From assembly GCA_963708735.1 (NCBI GenBank), contig CAVPTW010000007.1, positions 1 to 64,000 on the forward strand: a DNA stretch of 64,000 bases, written 5' to 3'. Position 1 is the first letter of the stretch. Every line of letters starts with the position of its first letter. Origin of the DNA: JAGPUQ01 sp963708735. Lineage in GTDB: Bacteria > Pseudomonadota > Gammaproteobacteria > Pseudomonadales > Porticoccaceae. This document shows, one piece after another, positions 51,698 through 59,639 of the stretch. Made by a program: the position numbers and the translations under genes. Below the pieces are notes generated by a model. It had not been told where the DNA came from, did no database searches, and saw only the letters and a program-made list of their open reading frames with translations.

Positions 51698-52507
51698 ATG
51701 ACCATGCTCCGACCGGTCCGATCACGACGCCCGTGGGCAGCGGGCGCTGCCTTGTTGACTGTACTGGCGCTGCCGGCCATCGCGGCGCCGGTCCCGGTGG
51801 TGGAGCTCGGCGGCGGCCGGTCAGCCGCGGCGCCTGCGGGCGCGGCGACGACTGGGGGGGCGGGTGTCTCCGAATTGTTCGCGCAGGTACAGGCGTTGCA
51901 GGAGGAGATTCGCAATCTCCACGGACAATTGGAAGAGCAAAGCCATCAGATCCAGTTGCTGCAGCAACAGCAAAAAGACAATTACCTCGATCTCGACGGT
52001 CGCCTGTCTGCCATCATTACGGGCGGTGCGGCCGCAGCGGGTCGCGCGACCGCGCCACCGACGCCGCCGGTTTCGGCAGATCAGATGCCGGCTCCTGCGG
52101 CCCCGGCCGGTAGTACTACGGTTCCTGTGGCGCCGAAACAGGGCGAGCAGGCGGCCTATGAGGCGGCCTATGAGCAGTTGAAGCAGGGCAAAATGGACGA
52201 TGCCCAGGCGGATTTCCAGGCGTTCGTGGCGGCCTATCCCGGTAGCAGCTATGTTCCCAATGCGCTCTACTGGATGGGCGAGATCGGTCTGGTCAAGAAC
52301 GACACCCAGGGTGCGCTGACCCAGTTCAATCGGGTGGTGGACAACTACCCCGGGCATCCGAAGGCGGCCGATGCCCACTACAAGCTGGGTACGCTCTACA
52401 CGCAACTGAACGACAAGGCGAAAGCGCGCGCCCATCTCGAAAAGGCCATTCTCGCCGGCGGCAGCGTCGCCGCGCTGGCGCAGCGTTATCTGGACACGCA
52501 TTTCTGA
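51698..52507 (+). CDS. cpoB: Cell division coordinator CpoB (YbgF)
   Basis: A 269-residue periplasmic protein. After a signal peptide ending near LALPAIAA comes a coiled coil (about residues 58-105, rich in Gln: HQIQLLQQQQKDNY), a Pro/Ala linker, and C-terminal TPR repeats (AAYEQLKQGKMDDAQADF, PNALYWMGEIGLVKNDTQGA, ADAHYKLGTLYTQLNDKAKA). CpoB binds TolA and coordinates peptidoglycan synthesis with outer-membrane constriction. It closes the Tol-Pal gene group 7 bp after pal. Confidence 0.94.
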   Translation: MTMLRPVRSRRPWAAGAALLTVLALPAIAAPVPVVELGGGRSAAAPAGAATTGGAGVSELFAQVQALQEEIRNLHGQLEEQSHQIQLLQQQQKDNYLDLDGRLSAIITGGAAAAGRATAPPTPPVSADQMPAPAAPAGSTTVPVAPKQGEQAAYEAAYEQLKQGKMDDAQADFQAFVAAYPGSSYVPNALYWMGEIGLVKNDTQGALTQFNRVVDNYPGHPKAADAHYKLGTLYTQLNDKAKARAHLEKAILAGGSVAALAQRYLDTHF

Positions 52508-52539
52508 AGTTTTCCACGGGGGTTTTCCCGTATCCTTGT

Positions 52540-52559
52540 GCTCCGCTTCCTGGCGGAGC
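52540..52559 (+). terminator. Hairpin between cpoB and queE
   Basis: GCTCCGC-TTCCTG-GCGGAGC forms a perfect 7 bp stem in the 71 bp between the genes. No T-run follows, so read-through into queE is likely. Confidence 0.35.
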
Positions 52560-52578
52560 GCGGCGCTGCTTCTGAACC

Positions 52579-53229
52579 ATGACTGAATCCCGGTTGCGCA
52601 TCACCGAAATTTTCTATTCGCTCCAGGGTGAAACCACCACCGCCGGGCTGCCGACCGTGTTCGTGCGCCTGACGGGCTGTCCCCTGCGTTGTCACTACTG
52701 CGATACCCAGTACGCCTTTCACGGTGGCGAACGCAAGGCGCTGGCGGACGTGGTGGCCGAGGTGGACGCTTTCCATCCGCGCTACGTCACCGTGACGGGG
52801 GGCGAGCCCCTGGCGCAACCGGAATGTCTGCCGCTATTGACAGCGCTTTGCGACCGTGGGTACCGGGTATCCCTGGAGACCAGCGGGGCACTGCCCGTCG
52901 CGGAAGTCGATCCGCGCGTGCATATCATTCTGGATCTGAAAACGCCCGGTTCCGGAGAAGTTGCCCGCAATCTCTGGTCCAATATCTCGTGCCTGAGCAC
53001 CAAGGATGAGATCAAATTCGTGATCTGCAACCGTACCGATTATGAATGGGCGCGGCTGAAGATCGATGAATATAATCTGACCGCCACGGGCGCGGAGCTG
53101 TTGTTTTCCCCGAGCCAGGGTCAGCTCGAAGCGCGCGCGCTGGCGGACTGGATGCTCGCCGATCGTCTGGCGGTGCGTTTGCAGTTGCAATTGCACAAAT
53201 ACCTTTGGGGCGATGTGCCGGGCCGCTGA
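52579..53229 (+). CDS. queE: 7-carboxy-7-deazaguanine synthase QueE
   Basis: A 216-residue radical-SAM enzyme in queuosine (preQ0) synthesis. The cluster motif CxxxCxxC is in LTGCPLRCHYCDTQYAF; EIFYSLQGETTTAGLPTVF precedes it and VTVTGGEPLAQPECLPLL follows. It converts carboxytetrahydropterin to 7-carboxy-7-deazaguanine, the substrate of QueC encoded immediately downstream. Confidence 0.96.
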   Translation: MTESRLRITEIFYSLQGETTTAGLPTVFVRLTGCPLRCHYCDTQYAFHGGERKALADVVAEVDAFHPRYVTVTGGEPLAQPECLPLLTALCDRGYRVSLETSGALPVAEVDPRVHIILDLKTPGSGEVARNLWSNISCLSTKDEIKFVICNRTDYEWARLKIDEYNLTATGAELLFSPSQGQLEARALADWMLADRLAVRLQLQLHKYLWGDVPGR

Positions 53230-53919
53230 ATGACCGCAAAGACTTCTGCCGCCGCCGTGGTGCTGGTGTCCGGCGGACTCGACTCCACCACCTTGCTGGC
53301 CCTGGCGCGTGCCGCAGGGTATCGCTGTTACACGCTCAGCTTCGACTACGGACAGCGGCACCGTGCGGAGCTTGCCGCCGCGGCACGGATCAGTGCGGTT
53401 TTCGGCGCGATGGAACACAAGACGGTGGCGCTGGATCTGCGCGCGATCGGCGGTTCCGCACTCACCGACGACAGCATCCCCGTCCCGACCGCTGGCGACA
53501 GCGTGGGCATTCCGGTCACCTACGTACCGGCGCGCAACACCATTTTTCTCGCCATTGCGCTGGGCTGGGCCGAAGTGCTGGGCGCTCGCGACCTGTTCAT
53601 CGGTGTCAACGCGGTGGATTATTCCGGGTATCCGGATTGCCGGCCGGAGTTTATCCGCGCATTTGAAGTTACCGCCAATCTCGCGACCCGGGCTGGCGTC
53701 GAGGGACGCGGGTTTTCCATCCATACACCGCTGATCGACCTCAGCAAAGCCGAAATCATCGCGCGCGGCATCGAACTCGGCGTCGATTACGCCCTGACCG
53801 TGTCCTGCTACCTGGCGGACGCGGCCGGTCGGGCCTGCGGACGCTGCGACAGTTGTCGGTTGCGTGCAGCAGGGTTTGCGGCGGCCGGCATCGCCGATCC
53901 AACCGCGTATCAGGGCTGA
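53230..53919 (+). CDS. queC: 7-cyano-7-deazaguanine synthase QueC
   Basis: A 229-residue ATP-dependent enzyme that converts the QueE product to preQ0. The PP-loop is VLVSGGLDSTTLLALAR; SFDYGQRHRAEL and YVPARNTIFLAIAL are typical; the C-terminal zinc site uses cysteines in VSCYLADAAGRACGRCDSC. It starts on the base after the queE stop, and the two are co-transcribed. A lysine tRNA gene follows. Confidence 0.96.
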   Translation: MTAKTSAAAVVLVSGGLDSTTLLALARAAGYRCYTLSFDYGQRHRAELAAAARISAVFGAMEHKTVALDLRAIGGSALTDDSIPVPTAGDSVGIPVTYVPARNTIFLAIALGWAEVLGARDLFIGVNAVDYSGYPDCRPEFIRAFEVTANLATRAGVEGRGFSIHTPLIDLSKAEIIARGIELGVDYALTVSCYLADAAGRACGRCDSCRLRAAGFAAAGIADPTAYQG

Positions 53920-54033
53920 TGCCGCAGACGCTTTGGTTCACACGCGGGGCGGCCAGCGATGGTGTTCATGCCCGAATCGCAGTAGGTATGTGCGATTTTG
54001 CCGGTTATCCGCGCTGATTTTGCGTGTGGCGGC

Positions 54034-54061
54034 TTGACCTTTGAGGGACTGGCAGTAAGAT
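54034..54061 (+). promoter_or_regulatory. Promoter of tRNA-Lys
   Basis: TTGACC (54034-54039) and TAAGAT (54056-54061) are spaced by 16 bases, ending 14 bases before the tRNA. Confidence 0.6.
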
Positions 54062-54075
54062 AGCGCCTCTTTTTC

Positions 54076-54151
54076 GGGCCGTTAGCTCAGTTGGTAGAGC
54101 AGTTGGCTTTTAACCAATTGGTCGCTGGTTCGAATCCAGCACGGCCCACCA
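54076..54151 (+). tRNA. tRNA-Lys (UUU)
   Basis: A 76-base cloverleaf with encoded CCA. The acceptor stem GGGCCGT pairs with ACGGCCC; D arm TAGCTCAGTTGGTAGAGCA; anticodon stem TTGGC/GCCAA-type around loop CTTTTAA with anticodon TTT; T arm GCTGGTTCGAATCCAGC. All invariant bases are in place. It stands alone between queC and nadA and has its own promoter. Confidence 0.97.
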
Positions 54152-54270
54152 ACTTTCCCTGTCCAAGACTCCCTGTTCGGCGTTGGCGCTGCCTCCGCGG
54201 GGCAGGGCTCTCCAGGCACTGGTTTCCGGTCTGTCGCTGCGCGCACCGGGCCTGGCAGCCCGAGCCCCTG

Positions 54271-54279
54271 TGCTAGAAT
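54271..54279 (+). promoter_or_regulatory. Extended -10 promoter of nadA
   Basis: TGCTAGAAT combines a TGn extension with a TAGAAT -10 box, 30 bases before the nadA start codon. No good -35 is visible, as is common for extended -10 promoters. Confidence 0.5.
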
Positions 54280-54308
54280 CCGCCGACACCCGCTGATCCG
54301 ACTTTCCC

Positions 54309-55385
54309 ATGTCTGATTCTTCACGTCTGGCGATCGCCGACGGCGCCCGGTTTCGGGAAATCGTGATCCAGCATCTCGACCGGATGCAGGAACCGACGCA
54401 CGAATCGCCGGCCGCGCGCGCCGCCGACATCGCCCGCATCAAGCGGCTGCTGGTGGCCAAGAACGCGGTCATCGTCGCCCATTACTACACGGACCCGGCG
54501 CTCCAGGCGCTCGCCGAGGAGACCGGTGGCATCGTGTCCGACTCCCTCGAAATGGCGCGCTTCGGCAAACGGCATCCGGCCGCGACCCTGGTGGTGGCAG
54601 GGGTGCGCTTCATGGGGGAAACCGCCAAGATTCTGACGCCCGAAAAGACCGTGCTGATGCCGACCCTGGAAGCGACCTGTTCCCTGGATATCGGCTGTCC
54701 GGCGGAGGCCTTTTCAGCGTTTTGCGATCAGCATCCCGACCGCACCGTGGTGGTCTACGCCAATACCTCGGCGGCGGTGAAAGCGCGCGCCGACTGGGTG
54801 GTGACTTCCAGCATCGCCCTCGACGTGGTCGATTACCTCGACCGTGAAGGGCACCGGATTCTGTGGGCGCCGGACAAGCACCTGGGTCACTACGTCCAGC
54901 AGCAGACGGGCGCCGACATGCTGCTCTGGGACGGCAGTTGCGTCGTGCATGAGGAGTTCAAGCTGCGCGGTCTGCTGGATCTGAAGCAGGTGTATCCGGA
55001 TGCCGCCATCCTGGTGCATCCCGAGTCGCCGGCGGCGGTGATTGCTATCGCCGATGCGGTGGGCTCCACCTCGCAGTTGATCGCGGCGGCCAGAAACCTG
55101 CCCAACCGGCGCTGTATCGTCGCCACCGACCAGGGCATTTTCTACAAGATGCAGCAGGCCGCGCCCGACAAGGAATTGATCATCGCGCCCACCGCGGGCC
55201 AGGGTGCCACCTGCCGCAGCTGCGGCCACTGTCCGTGGATGGCGATGAACCACCTGCGCAATCTGGCCGATTCCCTGGAACGTGGCGACAACGAAATTCT
55301 TGTGGACGCGGAACTGGGTCGCCGCGCCATGGTGCCGCTGCAGCGCATGCTGGACTTTCGCGAGCGCCAGATCGCCGGGGACTGA
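54309..55385 (+). CDS. nadA: Quinolinate synthase NadA
   Basis: A 358-residue [4Fe-4S] enzyme that condenses iminoaspartate with dihydroxyacetone phosphate in NAD synthesis. Markers: VIVAHYYTDPALQALAEETG, VVAGVRFMGETAKILTPEK, the three cluster cysteines in LEATCSLDIGCP, DGSCVVHEEFK and GATCRSCGHCPWMAMN, and the HPESP region. Length is normal. Oxygen-sensitive, it depends on Fe-S assembly such as the SUF operon in this window. Confidence 0.96.
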   Translation: MSDSSRLAIADGARFREIVIQHLDRMQEPTHESPAARAADIARIKRLLVAKNAVIVAHYYTDPALQALAEETGGIVSDSLEMARFGKRHPAATLVVAGVRFMGETAKILTPEKTVLMPTLEATCSLDIGCPAEAFSAFCDQHPDRTVVVYANTSAAVKARADWVVTSSIALDVVDYLDREGHRILWAPDKHLGHYVQQQTGADMLLWDGSCVVHEEFKLRGLLDLKQVYPDAAILVHPESPAAVIAIADAVGSTSQLIAAARNLPNRRCIVATDQGIFYKMQQAAPDKELIIAPTAGQGATCRSCGHCPWMAMNHLRNLADSLERGDNEILVDAELGRRAMVPLQRMLDFRERQIAGD

Positions 55386-55408
55386 CCCGGCGCGGGACGG
55401 TTCGCGCT

Positions 55409-56107
55409 TTACTCCACGAAGCGCACCTGTTCCGACAGCGCCGCGCGCGGCACCCGGGTTCGGTTGGCCGGCACTGCAGGGTCCTCGTAGCCGAACGACA
55501 GCCCCATCAGAATACCGATATTGTCCGGCAGCCCGAAATGCTCCCGCGTGACTTCCGGAAAGCGGCTCACCGCCGCCTGGGCGCAGGAGCCAATGCCATA
55601 AGCCGTCATCGCCAGCATCAGGGTCTGGGCGTACATGCCCACGTCCAGCGCTACGGTTTCGTGAAACATCCGGTCCATGCCGATGAAGGCGATATGGGGG
55701 GCGTCGAAGAACTCGTAGTTGCGCAGCATGGCCCTCCGCCGCCCGTCGCGGTCGTCGCGGGCGATGCCCATGTGGCCGTAGAGGCATACGGCGGTATCGA
55801 TCTGACGCCGGCGCATGACGCCCGGAAATTCCTCGACGCGCTGGTAGTCGCTGGTCACCGGCTGGCCGGAGGTCGCGGCTGCGACGAGCTTGCGGCTGAT
55901 GGCGCGGCAGGATGCTCCGGACGCGACCACCACCTGCCAGGGCTGCACATTGCAGTTGGAGGGAGCAAGCTGCGCCAGCTCGAAGACATGGCGCAGGACG
56001 TCCGCGGGCACCGGATCGGGCAGAAACCCGCGCACCGAGCGGCGCGCGCGGATGACCTGTTCGAAGTCGCTGATACGGGGGTGCAGCGGGGTTGTGGACT
56101 GGTTCAT
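55409..56107 (-). CDS. Nitroreductase-family protein
   Basis: A 232-residue FMN-dependent oxidoreductase. VIRARRSVRGFLPDPVPADV is the conserved N-terminal FMN-binding segment; APSNCNVQPWQVVVASG, LDVGMYAQTLMLAMTAYG and ILMGLSFGYEDP complete the family pattern. GAGGAGTT precedes ATG 56107. The enzyme would reduce nitro, enone or flavin substrates with NAD(P)H; substrate unknown. It is monocistronic and divergent from the MaoC gene. Confidence 0.9.
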   Translation of the reverse strand: MNQSTTPLHPRISDFEQVIRARRSVRGFLPDPVPADVLRHVFELAQLAPSNCNVQPWQVVVASGASCRAISRKLVAAATSGQPVTSDYQRVEEFPGVMRRRQIDTAVCLYGHMGIARDDRDGRRRAMLRNYEFFDAPHIAFIGMDRMFHETVALDVGMYAQTLMLAMTAYGIGSCAQAAVSRFPEVTREHFGLPDNIGILMGLSFGYEDPAVPANRTRVPRAALSEQVRFVE

Positions 56108-56203
56108 GGCAACTCCTCGTCGATGGTCCCGATTGTATCCGCAGGCGTTGCACCTGTGGGGAAGCGGGGCACAATTGCGGCCCGGTGTGGATTGGAATTG
56201 AAG

Positions 56204-56212
56204 TGCTACAAT
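56204..56212 (+). promoter_or_regulatory. Extended -10 promoter of the MaoC/lyase operon
   Basis: TGCTACAAT, a TGn extension plus TACAAT, lies about 120 bases before the MaoC start. Between them, CAGACACAACACGACT-like repeats (56270-56312) make up a short A/C-rich repetitive leader. Confidence 0.45.
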
Positions 56213-56330
56213 CCGGCCGCTCGCATTTTGCAGACGCTGCGCCAAGCAGAGTCGCAGTACGACGCACAGACATAACACGACTTGCAGACACAACACGACT
56301 CACAGACACCACACTACGGAGGATGGCCCG

Positions 56331-56783
56331 ATGGCCGGTTTGCATTTTGAAGATTTCGTCGAAGGGCAGGTGTTCGATCACGAGGTACGGCGCACCGTCT
56401 CCGAGTACGACAACACGCTGTTCAGCTGCCTGACCATGAACACCCAGCCGCTGCACCTCGACGCCGAATTCTCCAAGAACAGCATCCATGGCCAGCGCAT
56501 CGTCAACAGCATGTTCACGCTGGCGCTGGTGGTGGGCGTCCAGGTCACCGAGCTGACCCTGGGCACCACGCTGGGCAATCTGGGCATGACCGACGTCGCG
56601 TTTCCGCGTCCGGTGTTCCACGGCGACACCATCCGCGCCCGCACCACGATACTGTCCAAGCGTGTCAGCCAGAAACGCACCGATTCGGGCATCGTGAATT
56701 TTCTCCACGAGGGCTTCAATCAGCGCGACGAACTGGTCGCGACCTGCAAGCGCACCGCGCTGATGAAAATGAAATCCGCCTGA
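56331..56783 (+). CDS. MaoC-family acyl-CoA hydratase
   Basis: A 150-residue hotdog-fold enoyl-CoA hydratase. FEDFVEGQVFDHEVRRTVSE, PLHLDAEFSKNSIHGQRIV (catalytic Asp/His) and GMTDVAFPRPVFHGDTIRA are as in MaoC and mesaconyl-CoA hydratase-like proteins. With the CitE-like lyase 17 bp downstream it may hydrate a mesaconyl- or crotonyl-type CoA that is then cleaved to a C2/C3 unit. That pairing is known for dicarboxylic acyl-CoA routes, but the substrate here is inferred. Confidence 0.88.
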   Translation: MAGLHFEDFVEGQVFDHEVRRTVSEYDNTLFSCLTMNTQPLHLDAEFSKNSIHGQRIVNSMFTLALVVGVQVTELTLGTTLGNLGMTDVAFPRPVFHGDTIRARTTILSKRVSQKRTDSGIVNFLHEGFNQRDELVATCKRTALMKMKSA

Positions 56784-56799
56784 GTCGGGAGAGAAGATC

Positions 56800-57672
56800 A
56801 TGCGTTCCATGCTGTTTCTGCCCGCCGATAGCGAGAAGAAGATCGCCAAGGGGGAGGGCACCAACGCCGACGGCCTGATCCTCGATCTGGAGGATTCGGT
56901 CGCTCCCTCGCGCAAGGAGGAGGCACGCCGGCTGGCGCGGGCCTATCTCGACGCGCGCCCCCTGGGCAGTCGCCGCAAGAAATTGCTGGTGCGCATCAAT
57001 CCTCTCGACGGCGCCATGACGCTCGACGATCTGGCCGCCGTGGTGGGGGGCGCGCCGGATTATGTGCTGCTGCCCAAATACCGCACCCGCGAGGACGTGA
57101 TCCGGCTCGACCATTACCTGAGTGCGCTGGAGGTGCACGAGGGCGTGCCGCGCGGGCACATCCGGATTCTGGTGATCGGCACCGAGACCGGGCAGGGCGT
57201 GCTCAACCTTGCGGGTCTCACCGGCGCCAGTCCGCGCCTCGCCTATGTGAGCTGGGGCGAGTTCGATCTGTCGGCCGATGTCGGCGCCGAGACGCATCTG
57301 CTCCCGGACGGCACCTGGGACGATCTGTTCCGGACCGTGCGTGCGCTCTGTCTCGCGGCCGCGGCTTCCGCCGGCATCGAACCCTGCAACACCGTGTTCA
57401 CCGACTACAAGGACGACGCCGGACTCGAGGCCGCGGCACGGGGCGCGCGCCGGGCAGGGTTTACCTGCATGATGGCGATTCACCCCAACCAGGTCGACAC
57501 CATCAACCGCGTGTTTTCCGTCGGCGAGAAGGAGCTTGAGTGGTCGCGGCGGGTGGTCGAAGCGTTCGACGCGAGTCCCGATGTCGGCGTGGTGGGTCTG
57601 GACGGCATCATGCTCGACAAACCGCACTATACTCAGGCCAAGCGCATCATCGCCCGGGCCGCTGCCTATTGA
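56800..57672 (+). CDS. HpcH/HpaI (CitE-like) CoA ester lyase
   Basis: A 290-residue TIM-barrel lyase. RSMLFLPADSEKKIAKGEG, DGLILDLEDSVAPSRKEEAR (metal-binding Glu/Asp), ILVIGTETGQGVLNL and MAIHPNQVDTINRVFS match the citrate lyase beta/malyl-CoA lyase group, which cleaves or condenses acyl-CoAs using Mg. GGAGAG precedes the ATG. Without CitD/CitF nearby, a free-standing malyl-CoA, citramalyl-CoA or beta-methylmalyl-CoA lyase role is more likely. Confidence 0.88.
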   Translation: MRSMLFLPADSEKKIAKGEGTNADGLILDLEDSVAPSRKEEARRLARAYLDARPLGSRRKKLLVRINPLDGAMTLDDLAAVVGGAPDYVLLPKYRTREDVIRLDHYLSALEVHEGVPRGHIRILVIGTETGQGVLNLAGLTGASPRLAYVSWGEFDLSADVGAETHLLPDGTWDDLFRTVRALCLAAAASAGIEPCNTVFTDYKDDAGLEAAARGARRAGFTCMMAIHPNQVDTINRVFSVGEKELEWSRRVVEAFDASPDVGVVGLDGIMLDKPHYTQAKRIIARAAAY

Positions 57673-57717
57673 GGGGGTGGCCGGGTTCCAGCCAGCTGAA
57701 ATTGCGAGGGGATTGCC

Positions 57718-57954
57718 ATGACCGATCCGGTACGAGTCTCCGACACACCCTTTGCGGTGGCGGTCGAGGAAGGCAAAAATTATTTCTGGTGTGCCTGCGG
57801 TCGCAGCGCGAAGCAGCCGTTTTGTGATGGCGCTCATGCGGGGACCGGTATCACTCCGGTGAAGTATCAGGCGCCGGCAGCGAAGACAGTCTATTTCTGC
57901 GGCTGCAAGGCGACGCGCAATCAGCCGCTCTGCGACGGTAGCCACAAGGGCTGA
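57718..57954 (+). CDS. Double CDGSH iron-sulfur domain protein
   Basis: A 78-residue protein composed of two CDGSH domains. CACGRSAKQPFCDGAH and CGCKATRNQPLCDGSH each show the C-x-C-x(8)-C-x3-H pattern that binds a [2Fe-2S] cluster with three Cys and one His, as in mitoNEET. The first has CDGAH instead of CDGSH. Likely a soluble electron or cluster transfer protein. Its partner is unknown. Confidence 0.92.
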   Translation: MTDPVRVSDTPFAVAVEEGKNYFWCACGRSAKQPFCDGAHAGTGITPVKYQAPAAKTVYFCGCKATRNQPLCDGSHKG

Positions 57955-57992
57955 CGACCGGCCGCATCCGGGCCGGTATGATCTGCGTCGGC

Positions 57993-59474
57993 CTATTTGT
58001 GCCGATCGGGGCCACCCAGCTGTTTTTCCAGATGATCCAGATCCTGCATGCGTTGATCGATCAGGGCCACCTGGCGGAAATTCCGTTCCTGTAGCTTGCG
58101 CGCATAGCGCAGATGGTCCCGCGCCTTGTCGAATATGCCGTTCTGCATGAAATACTCGGCGCGCGCCATGTGCACGCTCGGAATATCTCCCGCCAAGCCG
58201 CTGACTTCGGCCAGTTCGAACCAGACCTGGGGATCGTTCGGGCGGTCGTGCGACAGCCTTGCCAGTACGGCTTCGGCTTCGCCGACCCGGTTGGCGCTCC
58301 GCAGACTTTGCGCAAGCTCCATGCGCACGGGGTAGTGATCCGGTACCTTGGCGGCGAGCTGCTGTGCCTGTTCGACGGCGATGCCGGTTGCCCCGGCTGC
58401 ACGTTCAATGGCAATGGCCGTGAGTTGGTAGGTCAGGCGCTCGGGGTCTTCTGCCAGTAGCTTGTGGATCTGCTCGCGCGCGCCCTTGTGATCGCCCATC
58501 GCGCTCAGCGCCAGCGCGAGGCCGTAGCGGGCGGCGGTGCGGGAGAGCGAGTCGCCCGATAGCTCGTCGCGAAACCGCGCGGCGGCAAGCTCGGAGCGCT
58601 CCGCCGACGTGGCCTGAATACGGGCGCGCATCAGGTGATACTCCAGATTATCCGGATACTGGTGCGGAGGGTATTTGGAGACGCGAGCCCTGATATCCGA
58701 TACCCGGGATTCGGTCAGCGGGTGGGTCAGCATGAATTCGGGCGGGCGCTGCCCTGTGTAACGGGTCGCGGCCAGCATCTGCTCAAACATTTCGGCGGCT
58801 CCGGCGGGGTCCATGCCGGCGCGGTAGAGCGTGTCGATGCCGATCCGGTCCGCTTCCTGTTCGTTTTGCCGGCTGTAAATAAGGGACTGGTCGATCATGG
58901 CGGCCTGAGTCGTTGCCATCACCGCCATCCCCGCCTGCGCGCCTCCGGTGGCCGCGAGCACCAGGCCGGCGAGCAGCCCCGTCAGTCCCACGGCAGTCGA
59001 CTGGTGCTGGCTCTCGATGCCGCGGGCGAAATGGCGCTGGCTAAGGTGTGCGAGTTCGTGCGTCAGTACCGAAGCGCATTGATGCTCGGTGCGGGCTTGC
59101 AATAAAAGTCCGGTATGAACGCCCACGATGCCGCCTGGTACCGCAAAGGCGTTGATCGAGTCATTGTGTACCAGGACCAGCTGCAGGTTCCGGTCGAGCA
59201 GTTCGCTACTGCTCGCAAGGCGGAAGATCAATCGCTCCAGATAGTCCTGCACCAGCGGGTCGTCGTAGGTGCGCACCTGGCGGCGAAACGCCATCAACCA
59301 GGCGCGCCCCAGATCCTGTTCCTGTTTCAGGCTGACCAGACCGGAACTGCTGTCGCCGAGTTCCGGCAACCGGATATCCGCGCCCGCGACCAGGCTCGAG
59401 AAGAGCATGGCGAAGATCAGACAGGGGACGGCAAGCCCCCGGGCGAAGTAAGATGATGGCTGCAACCTGCACAT
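57993..59474 (-). CDS. bepA: Periplasmic M48 metalloprotease, BepA-like
   Basis: A 493-residue exported chaperone-protease for outer-membrane protein assembly. Signal peptide around residues 12-31, then a zinc protease domain with LTHELAHLSQRH (H139, E140, H143) and the third ligand in RQNEQEADRIGID, then C-terminal TPR repeats (about residues 270-480). MLTHPLTESRVSDIRARV is the conserved link. ATG 59474 directly abuts TGAGGA, so TTG 59465 may be the real start. It is divergent from the perM-like gene. Confidence 0.92.
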   Translation of the reverse strand: MCRLQPSSYFARGLAVPCLIFAMLFSSLVAGADIRLPELGDSSSGLVSLKQEQDLGRAWLMAFRRQVRTYDDPLVQDYLERLIFRLASSSELLDRNLQLVLVHNDSINAFAVPGGIVGVHTGLLLQARTEHQCASVLTHELAHLSQRHFARGIESQHQSTAVGLTGLLAGLVLAATGGAQAGMAVMATTQAAMIDQSLIYSRQNEQEADRIGIDTLYRAGMDPAGAAEMFEQMLAATRYTGQRPPEFMLTHPLTESRVSDIRARVSKYPPHQYPDNLEYHLMRARIQATSAERSELAAARFRDELSGDSLSRTAARYGLALALSAMGDHKGAREQIHKLLAEDPERLTYQLTAIAIERAAGATGIAVEQAQQLAAKVPDHYPVRMELAQSLRSANRVGEAEAVLARLSHDRPNDPQVWFELAEVSGLAGDIPSVHMARAEYFMQNGIFDKARDHLRYARKLQERNFRQVALIDQRMQDLDHLEKQLGGPDRHK

Positions 59475-59639
59475 TCCTCAATAACCGCGCGAGCCAGTGG
59501 CAGCGGCGCGAAGTGGCTTGGACAGCCGATGGTAGCATCGGTTCATGGTCGCGGGATGCGCAGCGTTTCCCCAGCGAATGTCGATCGTCAATCCCGCAAA
59601 TGATGTCGGCAGTCACGCCCAAAAAATAGAGGTGGTTCC

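Noticed and set aside
52508..52578. preQ1 riboswitch before queE
   Set aside because: The 71 bp leader has one simple hairpin but not the A-rich tail or pseudoknot elements expected of preQ1 aptamers.
54152..54308. Small gene between tRNA-Lys and nadA
   Set aside because: Short open frames run through the tRNA itself and have no ribosome-binding site; the region holds the nadA promoter.
54714..56915. Long minus-strand open frame across nadA and the nitroreductase gene
   Set aside because: It crosses three real genes in another frame and has no recognisable domain.
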